NCBI GenBank assembly: GCA_902496645.1
Contig: CABVBR010000014.1
Location: forward strand, 1-25,412
Direction of reading: 5' to 3'
DNA: 25,412 bases
Source of the DNA: an uncultured Collinsella sp.
GTDB taxonomy: Bacteria > Actinomycetota > Coriobacteriia > Coriobacteriales > Coriobacteriaceae
The notes below the pieces were generated by a model, which saw only the letters and a program-made list of their open reading frames with translations, had not been told where the DNA came from and ran no database searches. Positions 7,286-16,594 of this stretch are shown piece by piece; position 1 is the stretch's first letter; each line of letters opens with the position of its first letter. The position numbers were made by a program, and so were the translations under genes.

Positions 7286-8734
7286 TTAATGCACGAGGCG
7301 GTAGAAATTCATCGATGCCGCACCCTCGGCATGCAACCCCATCGCCGAAACCGCCGGCGAATAGGTACGGCTCGTAAGTGCCGCCTCGCCGCCATTTGCA
7401 AAAATCTCGACAATCGTAGTGTCCGAAAGCACGCGCAGGTCGCGAAGCTCGCTGAGCTCGATCGACCTCTGGTCGCGCCCATAGCCTTCGTCACCCATGT
7501 CGAGGGTAAGCATCCCGCCTGCATAGCGCACAAAGACACCCTTGCGGATTTCGAGCTCGACCATCTTGGTGCCCTCACAGGAAACCACAAGATCAAACAG
7601 GCGGCCCGGCTCCTCAACGGTTTCACCGCCTGTCGCGCGAACGCAGTCGCCGCGCATCCTCTCAATCTCGTGCGCCGGCTGCTGGCAGAGCTTACCATCG
7701 CGCATGCTCAGCTCTCGCGGCACCGTCAACGCGCACTGCCACCCGCGCGCCACCGTCGGGTTTTCCGCCGTCGCATCGGGGCAACCCGACCATCCGATCA
7801 TCAAACGCCGGCCTGCAGCATCCTCAAAGGACTGCGGAGCATAGAAATCAAAACCGGCATCGACCATCGGGGGCATGCCCTGCCCGACGATTTTAAAGCT
7901 CGGCGCCTCCCAATCGGCCTCGATGGGGAACCACACGCACTGATGCGGATTGCGGTAACGCCAACCATCGGCAGGCACACCCTGCGGACAGCAAACGAGA
8001 ACAAGCTCACCATCGAGCTCAAACAGATCGGGGCACTCCCACATAAAGCCAAACTTCTCGCCCAGCTCAATACGCGTCGCATAGTTCCAGTCCTCTAGAT
8101 CGCGCGAGGTATAGACAAGCACGCAGCCGCGGTCGTCTTTCGTACGAGCGCCCAGAACCATGTAGTAGATACCATCGTGCTCAAGGATCTTGGGGTCGCG
8201 CACGTGCGTACCGATATCGTCGGGGTAATCGACCGGTCCAACAGCTATGCGCTTCTCGCCCAATTCGTCGGGGTTCTCCGCAACCATATGAATCTGGTTT
8301 TGCTCACGACCCGTCAACACGTAGTCGTAATCATCGCGATCAAAATGCTTGACGTTGCCGGTATAGAAGTAGTGAATCTTGCCATCACGTACAAAGGCAG
8401 AACCAGAATACGCTCCGTTCGAATCCAAATCGGAATCGGGGAACAGCGCGGGGCCGTGATTCTCGTACGTCACAAAATCCTTTGTCGTCAGATGGTTCCA
8501 AAGCACTGGACCGCCATGCGCAGCATCGAACGGATCGTATTGATGATAGATGTGATACGTATCACCAATCTGAACCAAACCGTTGGGGTCGTTGAGCCAG
8601 CCAAGCTCAGGCTCCACATGGAACAGGAGCCTATCGGGGTCGGACGCGATGCGACCAGCCGTCTCATCCTGTCCGGCACGCCACTGCTCATAGTCCGCGC
8701 GTGTCACCTTATTTTTTTGATTAAACATCGCCAT
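7286..8734 (-). CDS. GH32 sucrose-6-phosphate hydrolase / beta-fructofuranosidase
   Basis: A cytosolic protein of 482 residues with no signal peptide. The three GH32 active-site blocks are canonical: WLNDPNG (46-52) with the nucleophile Asp49, RDP (179-181) with the transition-state Asp180, and MWECPD with the acid/base Glu233. YSGSA at 110-114 and a C-terminal beta-sandwich ending in VEIFANGGEAALTSR complete the family layout. Together with the PTS permease immediately upstream, the likely substrate is sucrose-6-phosphate or another phosphorylated fructoside imported by the PTS. It is the last gene of the minus-strand operon, 95 bases after the permease, with a hairpin in the gap. ScrB/SacA is the closest functional name, but substrate is inferred from context. 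Confidence 0.9.
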   Translation of the reverse strand: MAMFNQKNKVTRADYEQWRAGQDETAGRIASDPDRLLFHVEPELGWLNDPNGLVQIGDTYHIYHQYDPFDAAHGGPVLWNHLTTKDFVTYENHGPALFPDSDLDSNGAYSGSAFVRDGKIHYFYTGNVKHFDRDDYDYVLTGREQNQIHMVAENPDELGEKRIAVGPVDYPDDIGTHVRDPKILEHDGIYYMVLGARTKDDRGCVLVYTSRDLEDWNYATRIELGEKFGFMWECPDLFELDGELVLVCCPQGVPADGWRYRNPHQCVWFPIEADWEAPSFKIVGQGMPPMVDAGFDFYAPQSFEDAAGRRLMIGWSGCPDATAENPTVARGWQCALTVPRELSMRDGKLCQQPAHEIERMRGDCVRATGGETVEEPGRLFDLVVSCEGTKMVELEIRKGVFVRYAGGMLTLDMGDEGYGRDQRSIELSELRDLRVLSDTTIVEIFANGGEAALTSRTYSPAVSAMGLHAEGAASMNFYRLVH

Positions 8735-8752
8735 TGACTTTCTCGTCTATAG

Positions 8753-8790
8753 GGAAGGACGCTCGACTCGCACGAGCCGAGCGCCCTTCC
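8753..8790. ncRNA. Intercistronic hairpin between PTS permease and GH32 gene
   Basis: Arms GGAAGGACGCTCG (8753-8765) and CGAGCGCCCTTCC (8778-8790) pair at 12 of 13 positions. In the operon transcript it lies after the permease stop and about 20 bases before the hydrolase start, a position suited to differential mRNA stability or partial termination. It lacks a T tract. Confidence 0.6.
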
Positions 8791-8829
8791 TCAAATGGAC
8801 TTATCCGCACATTACGCTGAACGGCTCAA

Positions 8830-10281
8830 CTAGAAGCTGACATCGAAGCCAGCACCAGCGCCCTCTTCATCGGTGGTCGGAACGCCCTTTGCCTTGTTGT
8901 AGGCAAAGATCAAGACGATCGGCACGATAAAGGCGATGAGATTACCAGCCACATACCACACGAGAGTCTCGGGCGTAACGATGAGCAGGCCAAGCACACC
9001 GGTCAGACCCTGACCGATAGCGCGCACCTCAAAGAACTTCACGAAGGCACCGCCGCAGCCTGCACCGATGCATGCGCAGATGAACGGAATGATCGAATAG
9101 CGCATGTTTGCAGCAAAGATAGCGGGCTCGGAGATTCCGACCAGCGTCGGGATAAAGGACGACATGCAGATGTTGCGCTCTTTGGAGTGCTTCTTGTGAA
9201 TGAGGTACATGCCGATGGCGCCGCCGCCCTGGGCGATGATGGAAACCGACCAGATGGCCTGGATGTAGTTGAAGCCAGTCGTGGCAACGAGGTTTGCCTC
9301 GATACCCTGGATGAACTGATGCGTACCGGTAACGACGAGCGGCTGCAGGAACGCGGCGAAGACAAAGGCACCAAAGACGCCCATCCTGTTGTACAGGACA
9401 TCGATTACGCCGGCGAGGACGTCGCCGATCAGGTTGCCGAGCGGGCCGAACACGGTGAACAGGGCGACGTTAGCAAGAATCAGGGTAACGGTCGGGACAA
9501 AGACGAACGAAACGACCTCGGGGATGTACTTCTGGGCAATCTTCTCGACCTTGGCCATAAACCAGGCAGTCAGGATTGCAGGGAATACGCCGCCCTGGAA
9601 AGCAACCATGGGAATGGAGAGCGGACCAAAGTTCCAGTACTCAGCACCCGTCGGGTCCATAACGAACGTGTTGCGGTTCATAAGGCTCGGGTGAACCATG
9701 ACGATACCGACGAGGATACCCAGAATCGGGTTGCCGCCAAAACGCTTGACTGCGCTGTACATAACCAGGACAGGCAGGTAGTCGAACGTGGTGGCGATAA
9801 TGGCAAAGAAGCTTGCGAGGTTCTTGAGGAACTCGCTGTGATCGGCGAGGCTGCCCTCCATGCCAAAGAGGCCGTTGGCAACGATCAGCGACTTAAGGCC
9901 GATGATGATAGCAGCGCCGACGAAGGCGGGAATGATGGGGATAAAGATGTCCGAGAATACCTTGAGGACCGAGAAGAACTTGCCCTTCTTGTCTGCCTCG
10001 GCGCCCTTGACCTCGGAAGCGCTGATCTCCTTAACGCCCGTCAGAGCCATAAACTCATCGTAAACCTTGTTGACGGTACCGGTACCGAAGATGATCATGA
10101 GCTGGCCGCTGTTGTACAGCACGCCCTTGACGCCATCGATGTTCTCGAGCTCGGCCTTGTTGTATTTGCTCGTATCCTTGAGCACCAGACGCAGACGGGT
10201 CACGCAATGCGTGGCGCCCTCGATGTTCTCCAGTCCGCCGACGTTGTCGACGACTTGCTGGGACACTGCCTTGTAGTCCAT
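8830..10281 (-). CDS. PTS EIIBC component, sucrose/beta-glucoside (Glc superfamily) type
   Basis: A protein of 483 residues from the ATG at 10281, which has AGAGG at proper spacing; the in-frame ATG four codons upstream abuts its own purine run and is less likely. An EIIB domain occupies about 1-85 with the phosphorylated cysteine in ATHCVTRLR (Cys26). A long EIIC domain with many membrane segments runs from about 105, including the conserved GISEPAIFAANMRY loop. There is no EIIA domain and no EIIA gene in the window, so phosphate must come from an EIIA encoded elsewhere, as is usual for ScrA-type permeases. It imports and phosphorylates a sugar; the flanking GH32 genes point to sucrose or a short fructo-oligosaccharide. 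Second structural gene of the LacI-controlled operon. Confidence 0.9.
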   Translation of the reverse strand: MDYKAVSQQVVDNVGGLENIEGATHCVTRLRLVLKDTSKYNKAELENIDGVKGVLYNSGQLMIIFGTGTVNKVYDEFMALTGVKEISASEVKGAEADKKGKFFSVLKVFSDIFIPIIPAFVGAAIIIGLKSLIVANGLFGMEGSLADHSEFLKNLASFFAIIATTFDYLPVLVMYSAVKRFGGNPILGILVGIVMVHPSLMNRNTFVMDPTGAEYWNFGPLSIPMVAFQGGVFPAILTAWFMAKVEKIAQKYIPEVVSFVFVPTVTLILANVALFTVFGPLGNLIGDVLAGVIDVLYNRMGVFGAFVFAAFLQPLVVTGTHQFIQGIEANLVATTGFNYIQAIWSVSIIAQGGGAIGMYLIHKKHSKERNICMSSFIPTLVGISEPAIFAANMRYSIIPFICACIGAGCGGAFVKFFEVRAIGQGLTGVLGLLIVTPETLVWYVAGNLIAFIVPIVLIFAYNKAKGVPTTDEEGAGAGFDVSF

Positions 10282-10326
10282 GTTCCTCTCCATTCCTTTT
10301 CTAAATCATAAAACGGTTCGTTGCCG

Positions 10327-11709
10327 CTACAGAGACGCGATCGTTGCGTTTGCGCACTTGAGCGCACCGTCAGTGACGGTAAGCGCCACACCCTGGCCCT
10401 GCTTGTTGCAGAAGCGAGCGTTGAGCGCAACGTCATCGACAAAGATGGTCGCGATGTCGTCGTCGACGACCAGACGCACATGGTGAGTGCCCTCGCCCTT
10501 AAAGAACAACGGACGCTCGAGGCCCATGTTGTTGACCTGGAACCACGGGTACTGGGGAGCCGGCGTGAACTCGAGCTTGCCCTCGCGCAGGTTGGCGCGG
10601 AACTCATAGGCAAGACCGGTCTCGGCGTCCTCGGCGAACTTGACCGAGAAGCCGGCAGCGTTACCGCCGAGCTCAATGTCGGCATCGAGCAAGTAGGTGG
10701 AGCCGGCATCTGCGGCGAGCACCTGCTCGACCTTGCCCGACTCGCAGGAAAGCTCAAAGGTCTCGACTGCCTTAGCCTCGCCAAAGGCGCCAAGCATGCT
10801 GTCGGGGAGCTTGGTGCCGAGCGTTCCGTCGGCACGCTGAACGATCTCGAGGGGCATAAAGGTGCCACCCCATAGGTAAGAGCTGGGGTCGCCGCCCTCG
10901 TCACGCGTAGGAACCCAACCAAAGAGAACGCGACGCTCGCCATCGAATGCGGTGCGAGCGGCGTAGTACGCGCGGCCGTCGAAGGAGTCGTCAGCGGGGG
11001 TAATCCAAGGACCGTTGATGGACTTGGACATGCGGTAACGGGTCTTGTTGCCGTCGCTGTACTCGGAAAAGACGAGGTACCACCAGTCGCCCATCTTAAA
11101 GAGATCAGGCATCTCGAACATGGTGTACAGGCCCGGATTCCACCAGTCGCCCTGGAACTCCCAGTTGGTCAGATCCTTGGAGGTGAACTTGACCAGGCGG
11201 CCGGTCATCAGACGCTTGTCCTCGCCCACACGCGTGCCGAGGATGAGCATGTACTCTTCGTTCTCCTCATCCCAAAGCACAAAGGGATCGCGCCAGTTGC
11301 GGTCATCGTAACCCTCCTGGGGCGGAAGCAGCGTCTCGGCGATGTTCTTCTCCCACTTGACGGCGTCGTCGCTCGTTGCGTGAAGAAGAACCTGCTTCAT
11401 CAAACGTGCGCGGACCTTATCGCGATTGCAACCAGTGTAGAGCGCATGGTACTTGTCGCCCACCTTAAACACCGTGCCGGCATAAATGTACTGGTCGACT
11501 TCCTCGTCGCCGCCGCGCTCAAGGCTCTCGCCAAAGTCCTTGTAGTTGACGAAATCCTTGGTCGTGGCGAGTGCCCAGCCAAACGGCTCTCCGAAAGGTT
11601 CGGGGCTACGCGTGTCACGCTGATGATAGAGATAGAACGTGCCGTCCTCGCCGTACGGCATGATGTCGCCTACCCAAATTCCCTCAGGCTGGTAATACAC
11701 CTTGTGCAT
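10327..11709 (-). CDS. Divergent GH32-family glycoside hydrolase
   Basis: A protein of 460 residues. The ATG at 11709 is chosen because an AAAGGAAG ribosome site precedes it; the GTG at 11727 would overlap that site. The five-bladed GH32/43-type propeller is recognisable from GDIMPYG (14-20, Asp15 at the nucleophile position in place of WMNDPNG), NWRDPFV (138-144, RDP intact) and FEMPDLF (198-204, Glu199 as acid/base with Met replacing the usual Cys). A C-terminal beta-sandwich follows. No signal peptide is seen, so it acts inside the cell. It is the first gene after lacI and is separated from the PTS gene by 45 bases. The altered first motif suggests a substrate other than plain sucrose-6-phosphate, such as a phosphorylated difructose or unusual fructoside; that is inference. 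Confidence 0.85.
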   Translation of the reverse strand: MHKVYYQPEGIWVGDIMPYGEDGTFYLYHQRDTRSPEPFGEPFGWALATTKDFVNYKDFGESLERGGDEEVDQYIYAGTVFKVGDKYHALYTGCNRDKVRARLMKQVLLHATSDDAVKWEKNIAETLLPPQEGYDDRNWRDPFVLWDEENEEYMLILGTRVGEDKRLMTGRLVKFTSKDLTNWEFQGDWWNPGLYTMFEMPDLFKMGDWWYLVFSEYSDGNKTRYRMSKSINGPWITPADDSFDGRAYYAARTAFDGERRVLFGWVPTRDEGGDPSSYLWGGTFMPLEIVQRADGTLGTKLPDSMLGAFGEAKAVETFELSCESGKVEQVLAADAGSTYLLDADIELGGNAAGFSVKFAEDAETGLAYEFRANLREGKLEFTPAPQYPWFQVNNMGLERPLFFKGEGTHHVRLVVDDDIATIFVDDVALNARFCNKQGQGVALTVTDGALKCANATIASL

Positions 11710-11751
11710 CCGAGACTTCCTTTCCACGACATACTAACTCGGTACAATGGC

Positions 11752-11836
11752 AAGATATGTCAATCGTTTTCATATGTCAAACGTTTTCATACCAATACGT
11801 CTTTTCGCAGTTCCAGTCGTCGGCAAACGGTTGACA
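11752..11836 (-). promoter_or_regulatory. Promoter and LacI-type operators ahead of the GH32-PTS-GH32 operon
   Basis: On the minus strand TTGACA (11780-11775) and TATCTT (11757-11752) lie exactly 17 bases apart, about 45 bases before the first start codon. Two operator-like sites read on the plus strand, TGTCAATCGTTTTCA (11758-11772) and TGTCAAACGTTTTCA (11775-11789), cover the spacer and the -35. They repeat at a 17-base period. A third related site in opposite orientation is at 11822-11836 (GGCAAACGGTTGACA). All carry the AAACGTTT-like core of LacI/ScrR-family operators and match the site in front of the repressor gene. Confidence 0.78.
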
Positions 11837-11892
11837 TATGCCGGTGAACGGTCATCAGAGGCGTTTGAGGAATTCTTTTGGCACGGGATGAA

Positions 11893-12903
11893 CTACGCGG
11901 TTTTGCCCTCAATGAGTTCAACGGGGAGCTTGATATTCGATTCGGGATTATCGCCGTTAATAAGAGCGATGATGGATTGCGCCGCGAGCTCTCCGATGCG
12001 ATCGATATCTTGACGTACGGTTGTTAAGTCAGGCATAAACGTCATAGTTCGGCGGGCACCATCCGCGCCCACGACCTTAATATCGTCCGGAGCGCTCAAG
12101 CCGCGCTGCTTCATCACGTTGAGACAGATGGCCGCCATCGTGTCGTCTCCCGCAAAGATGCCGTCAATATCGGGGTTCTCATCGAGGATCTTCGCAACGA
12201 CCGCGCCCTTTTCGTCGTCGGGCTTAACGAACTCAACCTCACGGACAAGCGCGGACAAACCGGCCTGCTCAACAACATCGAGGTAGGCATCGGTACGCTT
12301 ATTGGCAGGCATGCGCATGCGGCTATTGCTGCGCAGGCACAGGATACGCCTGCAGCCGTCATCAATCAGACGGCGCGTGGCGAGCTCGCCAATGCCATAG
12401 CTGTCACTTGCAATCTGGACAGAGCCCTCGCCAAGATCGCAGTCGATGCCAACCAGGCTCAAGCCCATCTCGGCATATGCCTCGGCACCGATATTGAGGG
12501 AGTTGACGATGACGCCGTCGACCATATTGCGGCGGAGCATGTCAATATAGGAACGCTCAAGATCGGGTCGATTGGCGCTGTTGCACAGCAACATCTTAAA
12601 GCCGTTTTCCGCTAACGTGCGCTCGACCGCCTGCACAACCTGAGCATGGAACGGGCTGCTCACAAAGGGAACGATCATACCGATAAGATTCAGGCGACCG
12701 TTGAGCATGGCACGGGCGATATCGTTGGGCGTATAGTTGATGCGCTCCATCGCGGCATGGACCTTATCGCGGGTCTCTTGGCTAATATAGCCGCGATTAT
12801 TAAGCACGCGAGATACCGTAGTAGGCGAAACCCCCGCCACCGCTGCAACTTCCTTGATGCCAGGCTTAGCAGAATCCTTAGAACGAGCGCCCTCGCGAGC
12901 CAT
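11893..12903 (-). CDS. LacI-family transcriptional repressor of the fructoside operon
   Basis: A protein of 336 residues. The ATG at 12903 is chosen for its GGGGGAGG ribosome site; an ATG seven codons earlier lacks one. The N-terminal LacI helix-turn-helix is clear (IKEVAAVAGVSPTTVSRVLN, about residues 16-35), followed by the hinge helix and a periplasmic-binding-protein-like effector domain (LIGMIVPFVSSPFHAQVVQA onward, then GIFAGDDTMAAICLNVM and VVGADGARR). It probably senses a sugar or sugar phosphate from the PTS pathway. An operator in its own promoter and three in front of the downstream operon indicate autoregulation plus control of the GH32-PTS-GH32 genes. Confidence 0.92.
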   Translation of the reverse strand: MAREGARSKDSAKPGIKEVAAVAGVSPTTVSRVLNNRGYISQETRDKVHAAMERINYTPNDIARAMLNGRLNLIGMIVPFVSSPFHAQVVQAVERTLAENGFKMLLCNSANRPDLERSYIDMLRRNMVDGVIVNSLNIGAEAYAEMGLSLVGIDCDLGEGSVQIASDSYGIGELATRRLIDDGCRRILCLRSNSRMRMPANKRTDAYLDVVEQAGLSALVREVEFVKPDDEKGAVVAKILDENPDIDGIFAGDDTMAAICLNVMKQRGLSAPDDIKVVGADGARRTMTFMPDLTTVRQDIDRIGELAAQSIIALINGDNPESNIKLPVELIEGKTA

Positions 12904-12923
12904 AGCACCCTCCCCCATCAACA

Positions 12924-12962
12924 TGTCAAACGTTTACATACGAACAAAGCATACCCCAACAA
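12924..12962 (-). promoter_or_regulatory. Promoter and operator of the lacI-family gene
   Basis: TGTCAAACGTTTACA at 12924-12938 on the plus strand differs from the operon operator at 11775 by one base in 15. A minus-strand -35-like TTGTTG (12962-12957) and -10-like TATGTA (12940-12935) are 16 bases apart, so the operator overlaps the -10 box. Confidence 0.65.
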
Positions 12963-13052
12963 CAGCGGGAAGACGGTAACAGCACAAGTAAGTAAACGAC
13001 TCATCCAAATAATTAGGAGAGTTCCGCCTAACGGGTGACTACACAGGACCCC

Positions 13053-13182
13053 CGCCGGGCCGCTTTGGGTTACTTTCCAAAACATTTCCGCAGGACGCAA
13101 AGGGCTCCGCCGCGCGAAGCGCGCAGCGGAGCCCTTTGCATGTCCGAGGACGTTTTGGAAAGTAACCCAAAGCGGCCCGGCG
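13053..13182. repeat. Long triple-nested hairpin at the 3' end of the pfl operon
   Basis: The outer arms 13053-13083 and 13152-13182 form a perfect 31-bp stem. The inner arms 13097-13110 and 13126-13139 form a perfect 14-bp stem, and the apex CGCGC-GAA-GCGCG is at 13111-13123. An asymmetric internal loop separates outer and inner stems. It begins 22 bases after the stop of the glycyl-radical subunit gene on the minus strand and lies upstream of lacI. The 301-base gap 12904-13204 otherwise holds only the lacI promoter. No T tract is visible. Architecture matches 557-743 although the sequence is unrelated. Confidence 0.9.
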
Positions 13183-13204
13183 ATCCTGCGGGAGTTAAAC
13201 CCCT

Positions 13205-13456
13205 TTAAAACTTGTCGTGGAAGGTACGCGAAATGACCTCGTCCTGCTGCTCCTTGGTGAGCGTGTGGAAGTTCACGGCATAGCCGGAAACGCGGATGGT
13301 CAGCTGCGGGTACTTCTCGGGGTGAGCCTGAGCATCGAGCAACGTCTCACGGTTGAAGACGTTGATGTTCAGGTGATGGCCACCCTTCTCGGCGTAAGCG
13401 TCGAGCATGTGGACCAGGTTATCGGCCTGAGTCTCGGAAACTTCAGAAACCTTCAT
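13205..13456 (-). CDS. Separate glycyl-radical subunit of pyruvate formate-lyase (GrcA/YfiD-like)
   Basis: A protein of 83 residues. The ATG at 13456 has a strong AAGGAGAC site; the longer open frame upstream runs through a hairpin. Residues from about 25 onward match the C-terminus of pyruvate formate-lyase: the HHLNINVFNRETLLDA block, then KYPQLTIRVSGYAV with the radical-bearing Gly58, then a 25-residue tail ending RTFHDKF. E. coli Gly734 is likewise 26 residues from its C-terminus. E. coli GrcA is longer (127 residues) and acts as a spare part for oxygen-damaged PFL; here the adjacent PflB lacks this domain, so the small protein should be an obligatory subunit. It would be activated by the PflA at 5163-5981. 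It lies 85 bases downstream of pflB in a different frame, with two hairpins between. Confidence 0.93.
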   Translation of the reverse strand: MKVSEVSETQADNLVHMLDAYAEKGGHHLNINVFNRETLLDAQAHPEKYPQLTIRVSGYAVNFHTLTKEQQDEVISRTFHDKF

Positions 13457-13479
13457 AATGTGTCTCCTTCGATTAATAG

Positions 13480-13540
13480 GCGCCGGCCGAAACCGGCGCA
13501 CTAATCAGTAATCGTTATTGTTAGTATAGCACTAACAATA
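13480..13540 (-). ncRNA. Two tandem hairpins between the two PFL genes
   Basis: Reading with the genes, TATTGTTAGT/ACTAACAATA (13540-13516) is a perfect 10-bp stem with a 5-base loop starting two bases after the pflB stop. GCGCCGG/CCGGCGC (13499-13480) is a perfect 7-bp stem with a 6-base loop. The second ends 11 bases before the ribosome site of the small gene. They may be RNA processing or stabilising elements setting the ratio of the two subunits. Confidence 0.75.
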
Positions 13541-13541
13541 G

Positions 13542-15593
<2,052 letters not shown>

Positions 15594-16056
15594 TGTGTAA
15601 CCACGCTCCTAGTTACGTGTAATGCGGCGCTCTCTCACACCGCTGCTTATTGAATTCTTGAATTATCGGCTTGCACTACCGGCTTCTTCCGTTCTTCACC
15701 ACACGTTGGTACAGGGAAAAACGTTTGTCCACCTTGGAACTGCAACCTAAAACCCAAGATTTCACCCGTTTGAGAAGGATAACATAGCTACCCCCTTCAT
15801 CAGGGCTGTTATATGTTTCTTTTTTTATACCATTAAGGCGTTTTTAACAAATCCGCAGGAAATGCGAGCGCGAGCAACTACCGTTCACCGATTTGTTTGG
15901 TATTTTTCCTTGCCTTTATACGACGTTCACTCTAGCTGTTATGCCAGCTTTATCAGGGTAAAGTGCCTCTGAGTAGGCTTTAGGACGTGCTTAGAGATCT
16001 ACCCCCTAACTTTACTGATACCGACGGTGTACGGAGGTCGCCTAAAGGTAGTTTTC
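15594..16056. promoter_or_regulatory. Long upstream region of pflB
   Basis: This is most of a 551-base gene-free stretch between divergent pflB and marR. Minus-strand promoter candidates are TTGTTA (15850-15845) with TAAAAA (15827-15822), and TTAATG (15836-15831) with TATAAC (15813-15808), both at 17-base spacing. They imply a 5' leader of about 210-220 bases. A repeated TTGAAT pair lies near 15650. No known riboswitch fold or clear FNR or Rex palindrome was recognised. Confidence 0.4.
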
Positions 16057-16085
16057 TAGACATGTCCCAAAATCTACCGTATAGG
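16057..16085 (+). promoter_or_regulatory. Promoter of the marR-ABC operon
   Basis: TAGACA (16057-16062, five of six matches to TTGACA) and TATAGG (16080-16085) are separated by exactly 17 bases. Transcription from here would give a leader of about 50 bases that contains the inverted repeat at 16105-16153. Confidence 0.6.
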
Positions 16086-16104
16086 GTGCGCGTGCAGGGG
16101 TATC

Positions 16105-16153
16105 ATCTTCCACCGAAAATAGTTTCTAGTGTTAGGGGTTTTCGGTGGAAGAT
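16105..16153 (+). promoter_or_regulatory. Inverted repeat spanning the marR ribosome site and start codon
   Basis: ATCTTCCACCGAAAA (16105-16119) pairs perfectly with TTTTCGGTGGAAGAT (16139-16153), with a 19-base spacer holding the TAGGGG ribosome site. The GTG start (16145-16147) lies in the right arm. It could be the operator for MarR, an RNA switch hiding the start codon, or both. Confidence 0.8.
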
Positions 16154-16594
16154 ACCGATTTCCGTGAACTTGGGCGTCAGCTCCTTACCGAGTTTGGCAG
16201 CATGCATCAGCGCATTTCGCGCTTTGCGGACAAAGCCCTCGGTGGCGAGATGGCCGTCATGCGCGCCCTCATACTCGCTGGCGGTTCGCTCACGCCGAGC
16301 GAACTCGCTGATCGCGCCTGGGTCTCGAATGCCCGCATTGCCAATATCCTACGCGCTCTCGAAGCCAAGGGCTGGGTTGAGCGTGAGCACTCAAAGACCG
16401 ACCGTCGTCGCGTACACGTCATAGTGACCGACAAGGGATTCCAGGATCTCGAAATCAAACGCCGGGAATTCGAGGACCGCACCGCGGCTTTCCTCGAGCA
16501 GCTCGGCGAAACAGATACCCAAGAGATGGTACGCCTTCTTAGACGTGCCAACGAAATTATCGACCACAATCAAGAAAGGAGAGATGCCGAGTGA
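16145..16594 (+). CDS. MarR-family transcriptional regulator
   Basis: A protein of 149 residues starting at a GTG with AGGGG six bases upstream. The winged helix-turn-helix is clear: LTPSELADRAWVSNARIANI (about residues 49-68), then RALEAKGWVERE and the wing with the D-R DRRRVHVIVT sequence (about 82-95). MarR proteins bind DNA as dimers and commonly control an adjacent drug exporter. Its stop codon overlaps the GTG of the first ABC gene by four bases (GTGA), so the three genes are one translationally coupled operon. The inverted repeat over its own start suggests autoregulation. The ligand is unknown. Confidence 0.9.
   Translation: MEDTDFRELGRQLLTEFGSMHQRISRFADKALGGEMAVMRALILAGGSLTPSELADRAWVSNARIANILRALEAKGWVEREHSKTDRRRVHVIVTDKGFQDLEIKRREFEDRTAAFLEQLGETDTQEMVRLLRRANEIIDHNQERRDAE

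Noticed and set aside
9187..10311. A 374-codon open frame on the plus strand
   Set aside because: Antisense shadow of the PTS permease gene; low-complexity and without a ribosome site.
15594..16144. Riboswitch in the pflB-marR gap
   Set aside because: No known aptamer core could be recognised; only promoter-like boxes and short repeats are visible.
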